A stretch of DNA of 64,000 nucleotides from NCBI GenBank assembly GCA_964035545.1, contig OZ037765.1:19338698-19402697 (forward strand), in the 5' to 3' direction. Positions within the stretch are counted from its first letter, which is position 1, and each line of letters starts with the position of its first letter. The position numbers and the translations under genes were made by a program. The notes below the pieces were generated by a model that did not search any database, was not told the DNA's origin, and saw only the letters and a program-made list of their open reading frames with translations. The DNA comes from Bugula neritina (taxonomy: Eukaryota; Bryozoa; Gymnolaemata; Cheilostomatida; Bugulidae). This document shows, one piece after another, positions 50,901 to 60,800 of this stretch.

Positions 50901-53168
50901 TTACAAGGTGGACGTGCTGATATATGCAACTCGCTGATCTCTGCCACCAATTGCAATCTGCATAACTAAATACTTTTCCAGTAGGTATAGATATAAAGAC
51001 ACCAAATAAAACTATTATCTTGCATTGCTTACGTAACCATAATTATGCTTTCTATTTCACAATAAACCAGCATAACCTTCAACATATTTATTTATTACAA
51101 TAACATTACCAGAACAAAGCTGCAAATATTTTAAATTTAGATCTTCTTGATTGATGATAAGTATGCGCATAATCTATGCTAATCACCATTATCCTGATCA
51201 ATTGTTATCAATTTATCTGCTCACTAAACATCTGATCGGTCTTGTTTTCTTTTTGATAAAATATTATAGTAACAATAAGGCCTTACAATTCTGTATACAA
51301 AATTGAACTAAAATGTCTGTCTATTTTTAGACTAATTGTATTTTGAAAGACAATGACAATTTAATCAAATTTCATTAAACTGTACTATTTGCGACTCTGT
51401 CTATTTGCAGTGAAACCCATGTGGTTGCATATGAAAGCAGCTGTGGTCTACTGGGTTAGATCAGTTAGTTTAGTAAACACAAAGTCATGGATTTGAACTC
51501 TGGCAGTAAAAGCCATTGGTAATGTTAGGAAGAGCATCCAGTGTAACTACTCTTCTGCCACATATTTAAATAAGTTCGTAGCTCACTTTAACAAACACCT
51601 TTTCATCAAAAGTTCTCATATATGAATATAGTGACTATAAACTTGCGTGAGTTTTTTTATGTGGTTGCACAAGTTGGCGAAATTGCAAAGGACCATTAAG
51701 CAGTTTTTTTCATTAGCATGCTTATAACAAGGAAATGAACACTTTTAGTCGCTTACCTTTAATTTCTGTAAATTAATAAAATTGCGTTTAGTCATAGATT
51801 ATGTAAAAGGTTTACCTTGTATCTAGACAACTGTAGTTAACTGTATTTTGTTTGCCAAATGATGCCATTGTTAATGTCAAATGTCCTACCTAGTAAGTTA
51901 CATACATTGAAAACAAAAATTTGATTTCATGTAAGATAATAAACCTGGTAAATATATAATTTGGCTTAATAACAGTTTTATTGAGAAGAAATGTTGAAAA
52001 ATGTACTAAAATGTAAAATATACCGATCAAAAATCAGCATTTCAATATGCACAAATACAGATTTATGTAACAGCAAAATGCATTATACAACTTATATTTT
52101 GACAATTATAATGTGTGACCAATATAGTTATTCAACTAAACATTACATTTATATCTTCATTTACTCAATAAACTAATAGGTACCATAAGTAACCAAAACA
52201 TGTTATATAGGTTTGAGTCTACATAGCTTTATCTTTGTCTCTACTGTGAACAAGGATGTACTATATGCTAATTAAACCAATCAAGCTTTCAGAATAAAAT
52301 GTTGTTTGAGGTTAAGCATTGGTGAATAATTTAGATTTTCTTATACCATGAGATTGGTTATCATTTAATTGGTGGTATTAATTATGCAGTTCAAAACTTG
52401 AAAAAAGCATTAGGAAAACAACGGATATTTTTTTTTAATAAAAAACTTGCATCAGCATAGCTATATAATGTAGAGGTGTGTAGCATTTCGTTAGGTCAAC
52501 TTGGGGTGACTCTATAGATTCAAGTAATTTTATTATTATCGTTACAGTAGCACACTATAATAGGCTAAATTACGATATATACATACAAGATTGGTTATAG
52601 ACTAAGATTATAATATAGAGAAATAAAATCACATTTAGTTAACCACATCGTGATTCTCCCCCCCCCCCATTATTCAAGTAAAATGTTAGATGCTTGTCAT
52701 AAAAAGTTAAGAGCGGCTATATTGAGACTTGGTAAAGAAATGAAAAATATGGAAACCATAAAAATGCACATTTTACATTATCCTTGAAAGTTTTAGCTGC
52801 TGTTAGTTGTATTTTATGCATCACAATCAAATAATGAGTTATTTATATCAAACGAACAGCAGATGATTCATTTTCAACTGCTCAATTATGCAAAACATGT
52901 TTTAGTACAACATCTTTTTAAATTAAATGAATACAGGATATTTAAACTATTTTTTCAAATGAAGCCAATAAGCAGCTTACCCAGCTAAGAGACTGCAGGA
53001 AACAGGAAACCAATGCATATTCTGATCCGCCATGAGATACTCCCTGGTGGTCTTCTGTTTGCCACCAGTGAATGCGTAGTAGAATCCTATACCAGCTGAT
53101 AGGAGCAGCATAATTCCCATAACCAGGTAATCTGGCCATGTAAAGAGTGTTGATGCGTCAGCAACCAT
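36488..53168 (-). CDS. SLC5-family sodium/solute symporter, gene 1, complete, 15 coding exons
   Basis: A plasma-membrane Na+-coupled carrier of the SSF superfamily (LeuT fold, usually 13 helices), most like the SLC5A5/A6/A8/A12 branch. The substrate is not determinable here. Exons: 52981-53168, 49476-49635, 48049-48114, 45470-45521, 44690-44757, 43908-44062, 42608-42760, 40983-41112, 40368-40456, 39693-39876, 38965-39082, 38437-38599, 38150-38250, 37156-37274 and 36488-36679. All phases join, giving 645 aa, close to the 600-650 usual for these carriers. Key features are the family signature GGLKAVVWADTLQ (residues 179-191), Na2-site candidates A62, I65, S354 and T355 by alignment to SGLT, and an extracellular loop with CNIT and NLT glycosylation sites. 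The tail ends S-S-R-L, a class I PDZ ligand. Possible poly(A) signals are ATTAAA at 36334-36339 and AATAAA at 35947-35952. The next gene upstream is its tandem paralogue. Confidence 0.94.
36700..36842. repeat. AT low-complexity tract in SLC5 gene 1 intron 14
   Basis: Runs of TATACAATATA, ATTATACATA and TATATAATGT, composed almost only of A, T and scattered C/G, directly upstream (in the gene's sense) of the last exon. No tandem unit is well defined. Confidence 0.6.
37478..37688 (+). repeat. tRNA-derived SINE family A, copy 1 (SLC5 gene 1 intron 13)
   Basis: The head GAGCTGTGATCTAGAGGGTA and B-box-like TTTGAATCCCG are tRNA-derived. The body has GTTAGGAAGAATATCCAGTC, and the 3' region has a short hairpin (ACCCCTTCCATCAGGGGT) and ends near GCATGAGTT. 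It is antisense to the host gene. No clear target-site duplication was found. Confidence 0.75.
38437..38599 (-). CDS. SLC5 gene 1 exon 12 (large extracellular loop)
   Basis: Contains a Cys within EGCNITDTDALSNLTSPVYD and PDSWDIKSHY. The two N-x-T sites and the Cys are conserved in the tandem paralogue (CNTT and NLT), which fits an N-glycosylated extracellular loop. The exon length is 163 bp in both genes. Confidence 0.9.
39693..39876 (-). CDS. SLC5 gene 1 exon 10 (Na2-site serines)
   Basis: Continues STVSSVLNSGAAILLSDCVK, then PFKPHMSDKSATMISK and a hydrophobic helix. S354/T355 align with S392/S393 of human SGLT1, and N361 with its conserved Asn. These are intact, so sodium coupling is expected. 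Confidence 0.92.
40195..40350. repeat. Self-complementary TATAC/CACTG-rich tract
   Basis: Irregular repeats of GTATATACACTG and its complement, including the palindrome-like CACTGTGTATATACACACAG, beside the exon 9 donor. Several parts could form hairpins. It creates Tyr/Ile-rich artificial open frames on both strands. Confidence 0.7.
40368..40456 (-). CDS. SLC5 gene 1 exon 9
   Basis: Encodes LYPLYVMQVFGHLPGLPGFV then LSSVFCASL. This is the family's conserved PGLPG loop leading into the helix that carries the Na2-site serines. It joins exon 10 to read ASLSTVSSVLNSGAA, which matches the S-T-V-S-S-x-x-N segment of SLC5A8-type carriers. The GTTTGT donor is weak. Confidence 0.92.
40647..40936 (-). 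repeat. Dispersed repeat, copy 2 (SLC5 gene 1 intron 8)
   Basis: The reverse complement is collinear with 34,962-35,193. Identical 19-bp sequences GCTGCTGTCCATAGATTGA flank it at 40647-40665 and 40918-40936, either a target-site duplication or the start of a second tandem unit. A (TA)n run follows immediately to the right. Confidence 0.65.
40937..40973. repeat. (TA)n microsatellite
   Basis: An almost pure TA tract ending only about 10 bp before the exon 8 donor of SLC5 gene 1. It may have arisen at the end of the neighbouring dispersed repeat. Confidence 0.85.
41284..41345 (+). repeat. Possible third tRNA-derived SINE remnant
   Basis: GTGGCGCAGTGGCTGAAGTGC resembles an RNA polymerase III A-box head seen in many tRNA-derived SINEs. 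No B box is clear, and only one copy is seen, so this is tentative. Confidence 0.3.
41784..41998. repeat. Long GT-rich microsatellite in SLC5 gene 1 intron 7
   Basis: About 210 bp of (GT)n with blocks of GAGTTTGT, GTGCGA and GTGC repeats, indicating local expansion of variant units. It generates spurious Cys/Val and His/Thr open frames. Confidence 0.95.
43344..43492. repeat. 10-bp minisatellite in SLC5 gene 1 intron 6
   Basis: About 15 head-to-tail copies of TTGTCACATA with single-base variants (CTGTCACATA, GGTCACATAT). Unit length is constant at 10 bp. There are no spacers, so this is not a CRISPR array. Confidence 0.93.
43575..43665 (+). repeat. tRNA-derived SINE family B, copy 3 (intron 6 of SLC5 gene 1)
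   Basis: CAGTAGCCCTTCAAGTGTAA, TGGCTAGCGTGTTAGCTTAC and AAGTTGCAGGTTTGC align with copies 1 and 2. It lies directly 5' of a family A SINE, so the two elements sit next to each other in the intron. The right edge is uncertain. Confidence 0.55.
43694..43895 (+). repeat. tRNA-derived SINE family A, copy 2, inserted at the exon 6 splice donor
   Basis: AGCTGTGGTCTAGGGGTTAA and the good B box GGTTCAAACCCCG identify the tRNA-derived head. The body (GTGCCTCACCTGAATAAG), 3' hairpin and GGCGACTATAA tail follow; about 30 bp of the body present in the other copies is missing. It is flanked by 15-bp direct repeats (14 of 15 identical) at 43679-43693 and 43896-43910, with core TATAGCACTTA. The right repeat contains the exon 6 splice donor. 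Confidence 0.85.
43908..44062 (-). CDS. SLC5 gene 1 exon 6 (SSF signature)
   Basis: Starts GGLKAVVWADTLQLVVMVFG, the most diagnostic SSF signature, including the Asp and Gln typical of the motif. It runs to KLSGRMDILE. The GTAAGT donor (43902-43907) lies inside the target-site duplication of an adjacent SINE; see the findings. Confidence 0.95.
49476..49635 (-). CDS. SLC5 gene 1 exon 2
   Basis: Residues GFISSSAILGLPGEIYAFGT, then a hydrophobic segment and LPIFKRLKIISVYE. The A-x-x-I pattern spanning exons 1 and 2 (A62, I65) fits the unwound helix that lines the conserved Na+ site. SVYE corresponds to the S-T-Y-E-Y segment common to SLC5 carriers. Phase is 1 in, 0 out. Confidence 0.92.
51430..51658 (+). 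repeat. tRNA-derived SINE family A, copy 3 (SLC5 gene 1 intron 1)
   Basis: AGCTGTGGTCTACTGGGTTA head, ATTTGAACTCTGG B box, GTTAGGAAGAGCATCCAGTG body and GCGTGAGTTTTTTT tail. It is flanked by perfect 11-bp direct repeats ATGTGGTTGCA at 51419-51429 and 51659-51669. The duplication shows a retroposed copy. Confidence 0.85.
52981..53168 (-). CDS. SLC5 gene 1 exon 1 (start; first transmembrane segments)
   Basis: Encodes MVADASTLFTWPDYLVMGIM, then a hydrophobic helix, FYYAFTGGKQKTTREYLMAD and the start of the next helix (SCSLLA). The start context AAAATGG is good, and no better upstream ATG lies between it and the TATA box. The GTAAGC donor leaves two bases, which join exon 2 to read SLLAGFIS. A62 in this segment aligns with the Na2-site alanine of SGLTs. 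Confidence 0.92.
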
Positions 53169-53208
53169 TTTGTTTATACCGCTGTTTATTTTAACTCAAC
53201 ACTGCAGC

Positions 53209-53218
53209 TTTATATAAG
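53209..53218 (-). promoter_or_regulatory. TATA box of SLC5 gene 1
   Basis: The minus strand reads TTATATAAAG about 41-50 bp upstream of the ATG at 53168. A transcription start 25-30 bp downstream would fall near 53183-53187, leaving a 5' UTR of only about 15-20 nt. Position and sequence are good for a core promoter, but AT-rich DNA gives chance matches; an upstream non-coding exon cannot be excluded. Confidence 0.5.
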
Positions 53219-53229
53219 CCATGTGTGGC

Positions 53230-56200
53230 AATGCTGTTTGCTATGACTGAAATGCTTTATATTCTACTGTACTGTAAGGTCATATGTTGTCATGGCAACA
53301 TGGTTATACAACCATAAACCAAGACTTGCAACATTTTCTCCCTTTCAGCCAATGATATATTATTTTCATTATACTAACAGTGATATCACAATGTGGCATG
53401 TAAAGCTTGTAAACATCTATTATAGAATTTCTATAGATGATGAAACAAACTATGACAACTATAATGAATCCAGATTTATTACTCTGATAAAGATGTTTTG
53501 CTCTCAAACAAAGAATGATATATGAGCTTAACAAGTCAGGATTATGTTCTTTGCTCCCCATTTATACGCAAACAGTAGGCATGTTTCTTTTTATTTTGCT
53601 ATGACCTACAGGCAACGCTAGCTTGTGAAGTAACTAAGGCACTACGTTACATAACCCAATGTCTCCCGTAAAATAGTAAGACAGTAAAAAAGTTTACAGA
53701 AAAAGCATTCTCAAAGAGTATTCAATTTTTATGTGATCTTTTATCGCAGGTAGTTGCTTGATGATTATTGCACCAACAATGTGTAAAATGTAACGCAATG
53801 CAGCAGTCTGTTGAAATATGAAAAACTTAAAAATGAACTACAATGCAAGTAAATAAAGTTTGTTCAACGCAGTTTAGACTTGCAAAACTAAAGCTTTGCA
53901 AAGCTCAATGCTACAATCAGAGTAAGAGCTGTGTTTTAATATATATGTGTATGTTTATTATTGCAGACTGCAAGAAAAGAGCAAAGAGATAAGTGAAAAG
54001 TGGATGAATAACAGAAAATGCTGGGTTTATATAACAGTTTAAAAAGTTAGCTATATTTGTAGTAGTCGGAATCGTTGTAGAAAAAAATATAATGTAGTTA
54101 ACATAGCTATGATAATACAAGTAAAGCTGTAACTATTCAACAAGCTTTTCAAGCTCATGTAATATCTCAACAGTAAGCATTTAGAAAACCAAAGTGGCTA
54201 AAAAGTAGTATTTCACACACATTGCGCTTCCCAACAATTTCGGTCATCTGTTTTTCTATTTTTAACCTACTCAGTTTTGTTTTTTATCTCATAATTATTA
54301 AACCAGTTCAACTATAATTCCCAAGCTTAGGAACTTGCTTATAAGTACAGTTTTGTTGAAGCTAAATAGGTCTTCTATAAAACAATTTTTATTTTTTCAA
54401 CCACCGCTTATAAAACTCATAAAATTTTAAACCATGTAAATTCAATAATAACTGTATACAACATGAAATACAGTTTGACCCCAAAGAAGGGTTTTAGCAA
54501 TGACACCTATGGAAGAACCTGCACAAATAAACTGTGATATTATTATTAGGAAAGCTATTTGTAATTGAAAGCTATAAGCTGAACTATTATAAATACCACA
54601 TGTATCTGTCATAACTAAAATATCTATCATAAGTTAAGTTGTTTTTAGTGAAATAATCAGTGTAAAACATATTCTTAAACTTTCTCTCAACAAGACATAC
54701 TTAGGAATAAACAGATTTACATTGTATTGTAGAACTATTATGATTAGTCTAGAAATGTGTATAGTCCATGAAAGAGCTATGTTTTCTGTAGCAAAATTTT
54801 AAATTTTGAAAAACTCAAGTCTGTATCACCTATTCATTGTTTTCTGCTTATGTTATCACTCAATAATGAAACATGGTTTATTTGGGACTAAAGATTGCTG
54901 TGGCACTAAAAATATTTGCAGTATTTAATTATAGAAGTAATAATATCACTTATTATTCTCAAGGACACAGATCCTCAAAAAGAGCCCCTACTAAACATGC
55001 AAAATTAATTAAAAGGGCTCAAGTTCAAATGTCTGACATCTTTACCACTAACCTAATTTACAAACATTGCTCATTGTTGTAATCCAAGTTTAACCACCCA
55101 GTGCTATTATTAAACTCCAGAAAAAAATACATTCACACTTGAAATAACAAGTATTTAATCAACACTAATTTCACTTTGAACTTTGACCTTTTATTCTATA
55201 TCATCAAAAATATCATAATTATCTTGTTTAATAATTATGATGAGGTTACAAACACTAATAGTACTGGTTTTTATACGCAACATTATAAAAAGTTCTAGAA
55301 AAGGATCTTTTGAAAAATGCTAAATAATGCTTATATAAACTTGCAAAAATTTGGCTATCTTAATGGAAAATGCTGTAAACATTTTGGGGAATCCTTAAAT
55401 GCATATTATATTGATAGACATGCTTTTAGCGATAAATTTAAGCGCCATTTTTCAATGCTTTGCATGTTTTGTGACGTTGCTCATGGACTAAAAAAAACTT
55501 TCGTTTGTCAAATGATAGTTGGTTATTACCAAATTTTAAAGCAATCAATTTTTATGAAACTGCATCCACATGCTTGTGGCTTTGCACCAGTGCACACCCA
55601 GCATACAAGTCCATATGCAACATAAATTTTTATGCTTTTCTTTTGGCGTACGATTTATAACTAGGAATAAAAAATTAGAACTGTCGAACATTTCAAAATT
55701 TTGATGAAGACTTCTTAAAAAGAATCTGTAACCAATTCAATCTTAATTGAATGTGAAGTTGTGCTGAAAGAGCAACTTACATTTGTAAAATAACTTAGAT
55801 GATTAAGTACTCCCTTGTGTTGTTATTGTACTTATACTAGTGTTTGGAGCTTGTACAACCACAATAGCACGTTATGATGATTATCAGAAAACCAAAAGTC
55901 ATAATAATAATATGTTCATAATCTTTTCACCTTGTTTTGCCAAAACACATTTCACTTATTAGGATGAACTCAAATTATTATTCATTCTTGAAAAACAGTT
56001 GCTTGCTACTTGAGGGGAACTGTTTGGAGCAAGGCAAGGCTGTGTTATATTTCAGCATATAAACTATTATAGTGGTAGCTAGTTCAATAAAACTTCAGTA
56101 TTAGGTTTTATCCACAACTTTGTTAATAGACAGATGATGTTTGCCACTTACTGATTTTAAACTATATTTTGTAAAATATTGCTACCGCAATTTAAAATTT

Positions 56201-57811
56201 GGCCTATTCATGATATTAAAACTAAAATAAGAAAATAATGGTAGGTTGCCACATAAACTACTAAAAAAAGATTAGATTATCATTATAAAGTTGCTTTATA
56301 TTTTATTGCTAAATATTTTTTATTAAATAATAAATCACAAAAATGTGCCAACTGTTATTTCCTATAAAAAAAAAACTTCTTTTATTTTCATAATAATATA
56401 TAAATCATAAGAATTGTATAATTTTGCTAGGTTTTCAATGCAGCAGTGAACTAGTAATAGATTTACACCTTTGTTTCACAGTGAAAAATTTGCAATATTC
56501 TTTTGGGGTTGCTTTTATAAAACAAGTGGTGGAGAGTTCACGTTTTATGAATTTAGGTAGGTTGTATTTAGTGAATAAGAGATTTAAAATCTTCATTTTC
56601 TTGCATAATGTAAAGCATGGGATTGTAAACTTATATAAAAACTGAAAAGTTTGCATACTTTTGCCCTACTATTACTACCTGTAATCATAAAATTAAAGGA
56701 ATTAAAGCCCATAACACTTAGCTGTTCTAATTCAGTGAGGCAAAGTTAGGTGCAGCAGTTTCAGTGAGATTAAAAGGTGCAAAGTTGCTTATATAAGATA
56801 AGGGTTTGTCTCCCTTGTCAAAGATGAGATTTGTCAATAATACACCCAAATGCTCACCCTATGCACCAAACTTGCTTGGCAAGTGCACTTTATTTCTTAA
56901 GTAAGATGAGTGTGGAATGTAAGCAATGTAAGTAATTTAGCTTTCTGAACAGCGCTAACAGGTGTTTGTCAAATCTGCAAAACAATATGAACTCATTTCT
57001 TTTGATCAGCATGCAGAACTTATGCTGATATATTACAAAGTATTTTAATATGTGCTAGTTGTAATTAGTATTATTATGTTTTATGTATTGCATTTCTAAT
57101 TGATAGTAATTAGTTTGCACTCACCAACTATGCAAAGTAGATAAAAAACAAATATAGGAAATCATTAAATAAGAAATATTACTCACTCACAATACTGTAC
57201 TTACTGTGCTCCTTTTGATTCTATAACAGCAGTTTTCAGTCACATAAATGTGTACAACTAGTTGTTAATGTGAAACAATTTCTATTTAAATCATTTTTAT
57301 TTGTTCACTTAATTTATGGTAAATAATGAAACAGAAATTACATTTTCCACACTCCATTTGGTTTGTGTATGTTTGCAACAAATCTTTAACTTTTAGTTAT
57401 AATATTCATTTATAATAAACGTGCATATATGTATGTTATATAAAAATAATATCGAATAATAATTACGTATACAAGCAATGATAAAATAAAGTAAAACAAG
57501 TTATTTTACTCCTACAAACTTACGAGAACAGCAACGCTTCAAAATAATTACATAAAATCTGAATAACATGCCTGCAGCTACACTCAAAAATATATATAAT
57601 AACAGTTTTGATTTTCGGCTTTGAAATAAAGAAATGTTCAGCTTACTGTGTTGAGAGACTTAATTACTATTGTCTAGTCTCTAGTACATCCGTGCAATGC
57701 TATGCACTACAACACACACATAGTCTACATGTTGCAACAGCATGACGTCTCTTTTTGAACCATAATGTCATGCAACAACTACTGCTTCAATAAACTCTGT
57801 TTACTTGAATC
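53230..57811. other. Intergenic gap between the tandem SLC5 genes
   Basis: About 4.6 kb of AT-rich sequence with no exon I can support. It should hold the 3' flank of gene 2 and the upstream regulatory DNA of gene 1. A 102-codon open frame at 55317-55625 has no recognised motif and is not called. Confidence 0.55.
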
Positions 57812-57868
57812 TCACAAACGTTCAGTTTCCGTTACAGTCTCTATGTCTTTGTCATTCTCTTTACAAAG
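57812..57868 (-). CDS. SLC5 gene 2 last exon
   Basis: After a CTTTCCAG acceptor: LCKENDKDIETVTETERL then TGA at 57812-57814. The phase matches the preceding GTATTT donor. The exon is short, so the call rests on phase, acceptor and its place; a longer alternative last exon is possible. Confidence 0.7.
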   Translation of the reverse strand, partial: LCKENDKDIETVTETERL

Positions 57869-60800
57869 CTGGAAAGTTTTAAGGAACTGTTTGAGCAAAT
57901 AATTCTGTAGCACACTAAATATATTATCTATATTGATGAATTATTGTTACTTCTCGGCTTGTGCATACTAAACTCAAAGAAAAACTGCTACAAGTTAATT
58001 GAATGGTCACTCCGTATATTCTGTTAATAAATTATTAGTCATACATAGTTGAATCTAAAAATCCGACTTGAATTGCAACAATCTACCACAAGCTTCAAGG
58101 TTGTTGTTTCTAGTTTTATCAACATGTGTTTATAATTAAGCTAATGAGAAAGAAATTTGTTGCCAACAATACATAAACATCTAAACAAGCAAAACTTAAA
58201 TACCTCATTTTCAGTGTCACTAAAATCAATTCTTTGCAGCCATGATTTTGGAATAAAGCAGCATTTTTTACTGAAGTATGGAGAGAGGAGCTTGCTTCGT
58301 ATTGGCGGGTCATGACCTTTTGCTTTAAAGGAACACCAAACAGTTATAATAATGATATGTATTATATTATTATAAACATAGCATAAGAAAGAAAAACTTT
58401 TAACTGTGCCTACTGAATGATAATGGAAAAAATATGTAACGTTTCTAAATAAATTTTTGGTGAACAAAAATTTGTACTACTCTAACAATCTTATGCTCCA
58501 ATTTTTTTCAAGAGATTTTCATAAATGCTAAGCAATTTATTGTATACTACCGCCTATTTGTTTAAGTATCACTTTGATTGTTATCTCTTTTAGATATTTT
58601 AAAATTTAGCATAATGTGATATTACAAAAAGTAGACAACCCCTACAAGTCTTACATTGGACTACACCGTTGATTAGTTTTTATGAAATAGATACTCTCTG
58701 TTTCTACCAAATAAAGTAAACCAGCAAGCGCTAGCCCACTGAAATACAAATAATTATTTATAATTCTAGTTATATATTTATAATTATATATTTGTAGTTG
58801 TATATTTATATAGTTATATTTCAGTCTGCTAGAAAATGTCAGAGCTATTGCTAGCATTTGAGAGTGCATTTGATGCTAATGGCTATTTTTCAAAAGATAT
58901 TATCAACTTGGCTAGAGACACAGCTTTCAACCAACCGCAAAATTCTTTACTATTAGATTTACTCATAAAGATTTCAACTTCAAAAAGCTTGAATGGTTGA
59001 AATGTCATAATAAAGTACAGTTGTTACCTAATACGTGGCTATAAATTAATGACGATACAAGGGTTACAGCCAGCTCAGTGACGCCTATCCAGGTGTAAGA
59101 TAGATCATAGAAAACTTGAATTCCAGACCTAAATAATACAATTACGGTAGATAATCATAATACATTAATTTTACTTCGCAATAGCTTTGAATTATGCATT
59201 TACTATTGAATATGCAAAAACTCCATGCATTATATAATTTGATTTTCGTTATAGTCAAGATTGGATGTTTATTATAAGAAATTATTTGATTTATTAACTC
59301 AACTTACTAATTCACTGCTACATTTTGTTTTTGTGTATTCCAAGTGAAGAGCTAAGCAAATTGATAAATAAAATCGATCTGCAATCATAAGATTTCTAGT
59401 AGCAATACAAATACTCACATGCATACAAAACACCTCTGGACAATTACCTATAGTGAGAGTTGGGATCCCATGTATCTGGATCATAAACAGGTAGAGTTAA
59501 ATTAGAAAGCAGAGAAAAATCTGTAGTATTACATCCGGCTGTAGATACTGGATAACGGTAAACATATGGCAGGTTATTTAGTCCACCAAAACCCATCCAT
59601 GCACCATATGCTGTAAATAAATAAAGCTAGGAAGTTGTCTGCACAACTAGCAGCCAAACAGCCAACTTCTGCAGCAATGCTCAATCATCATACAGCTAAA
59701 ATTTCAGTTTCTAGCAGTCAATGCACATCTGGTAGAAATTTAATCTTTTAGCTAACCCATGGGAATGCAGTTTGGTATTTTCTGCTGTACTTGTAAGAAT
59801 AAATAGCTAGTTTTCCTAAGATTTAGTTAATATCATTCTAAAGATATGATGAAACAGCAGCTAAAAGCCATGAAAAACCCTTGCTTTTAGCTTTAGTATA
59901 AACAGAGCTTAATAAAATTTCACTGCAGAAAAAAACACTTTTTGTCTAAAAATCTTTTTGAGTATACAGCCAACACATTGTAACACAATTTGAGTTAACA
60001 TGCAAATCAAAAGGCATGAGTTTCAACATTACGCATTAATTATTTTTTACGTTACAAATTATATATTTATAGTATAACAAACAATTATCCCGACGTGTAT
60101 TTACTACAAATTAGGGGCGCTTTCGGATTCCCTGCGCTTAGTGGTAAGCCTAGGGCCACACGGTGCGTATTTTCGCATGCGAAAATTGAAATCACAAGTA
60201 GCAAAGGTGTCCACTGTGCGCGTTGAGAAAACGTTCGCACTTGCGTTGAAAATGCTGAGCGACAAGTGCGAATCGTCTCTGTCATCGTCACCTAATTGGC
60301 TGGTAGCTATTCAGCGAGCCCAATTTCTTTAATTTAGTGCTACATTCCAGCAAATTGCGTTCTATTGAAAGCGAGCGCGATTTAAAAATGAAAGCTTTAT
60401 TTATCACGCATCACTGACGCTACAGTGGACACCTTTGCTACTTGTGATTTCAATTTTCGCATGCGAAAATACGCACCGTGTGGCCCTAGGCTTAGCCTAA
60501 CTGTAGGCCCTACGCGATGACCATTCGGCAACCATCACGCGGCAATTCTTCAAGCAATTACAGTAGTTTTTCTCTGACATTGCGTCATTTTTGTAAACAA
60601 GCGTAAGCGATAGAATAGGTAGTTACCCCTGCGCGTACCCAGGGTACTCGTGGTTACCGAATACGAGTACCCTGACATTAATTAAAGTATTAGCCTTAGT
60701 AACTAATAGCACACATCAAGATTTTTAAGCTACATTAGCGAATATATTAGTGCTATCAACTATTAATTTATTTACAAGGTGGCTACTTTATATTTTTCAA

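Noticed and set aside
55317-55625. 102-codon plus-strand open frame between the SLC5 genes
   Set aside because: No known motif, typical AT-rich codon composition like the flanks, and no sign of splicing or conservation; chance length is plausible here.
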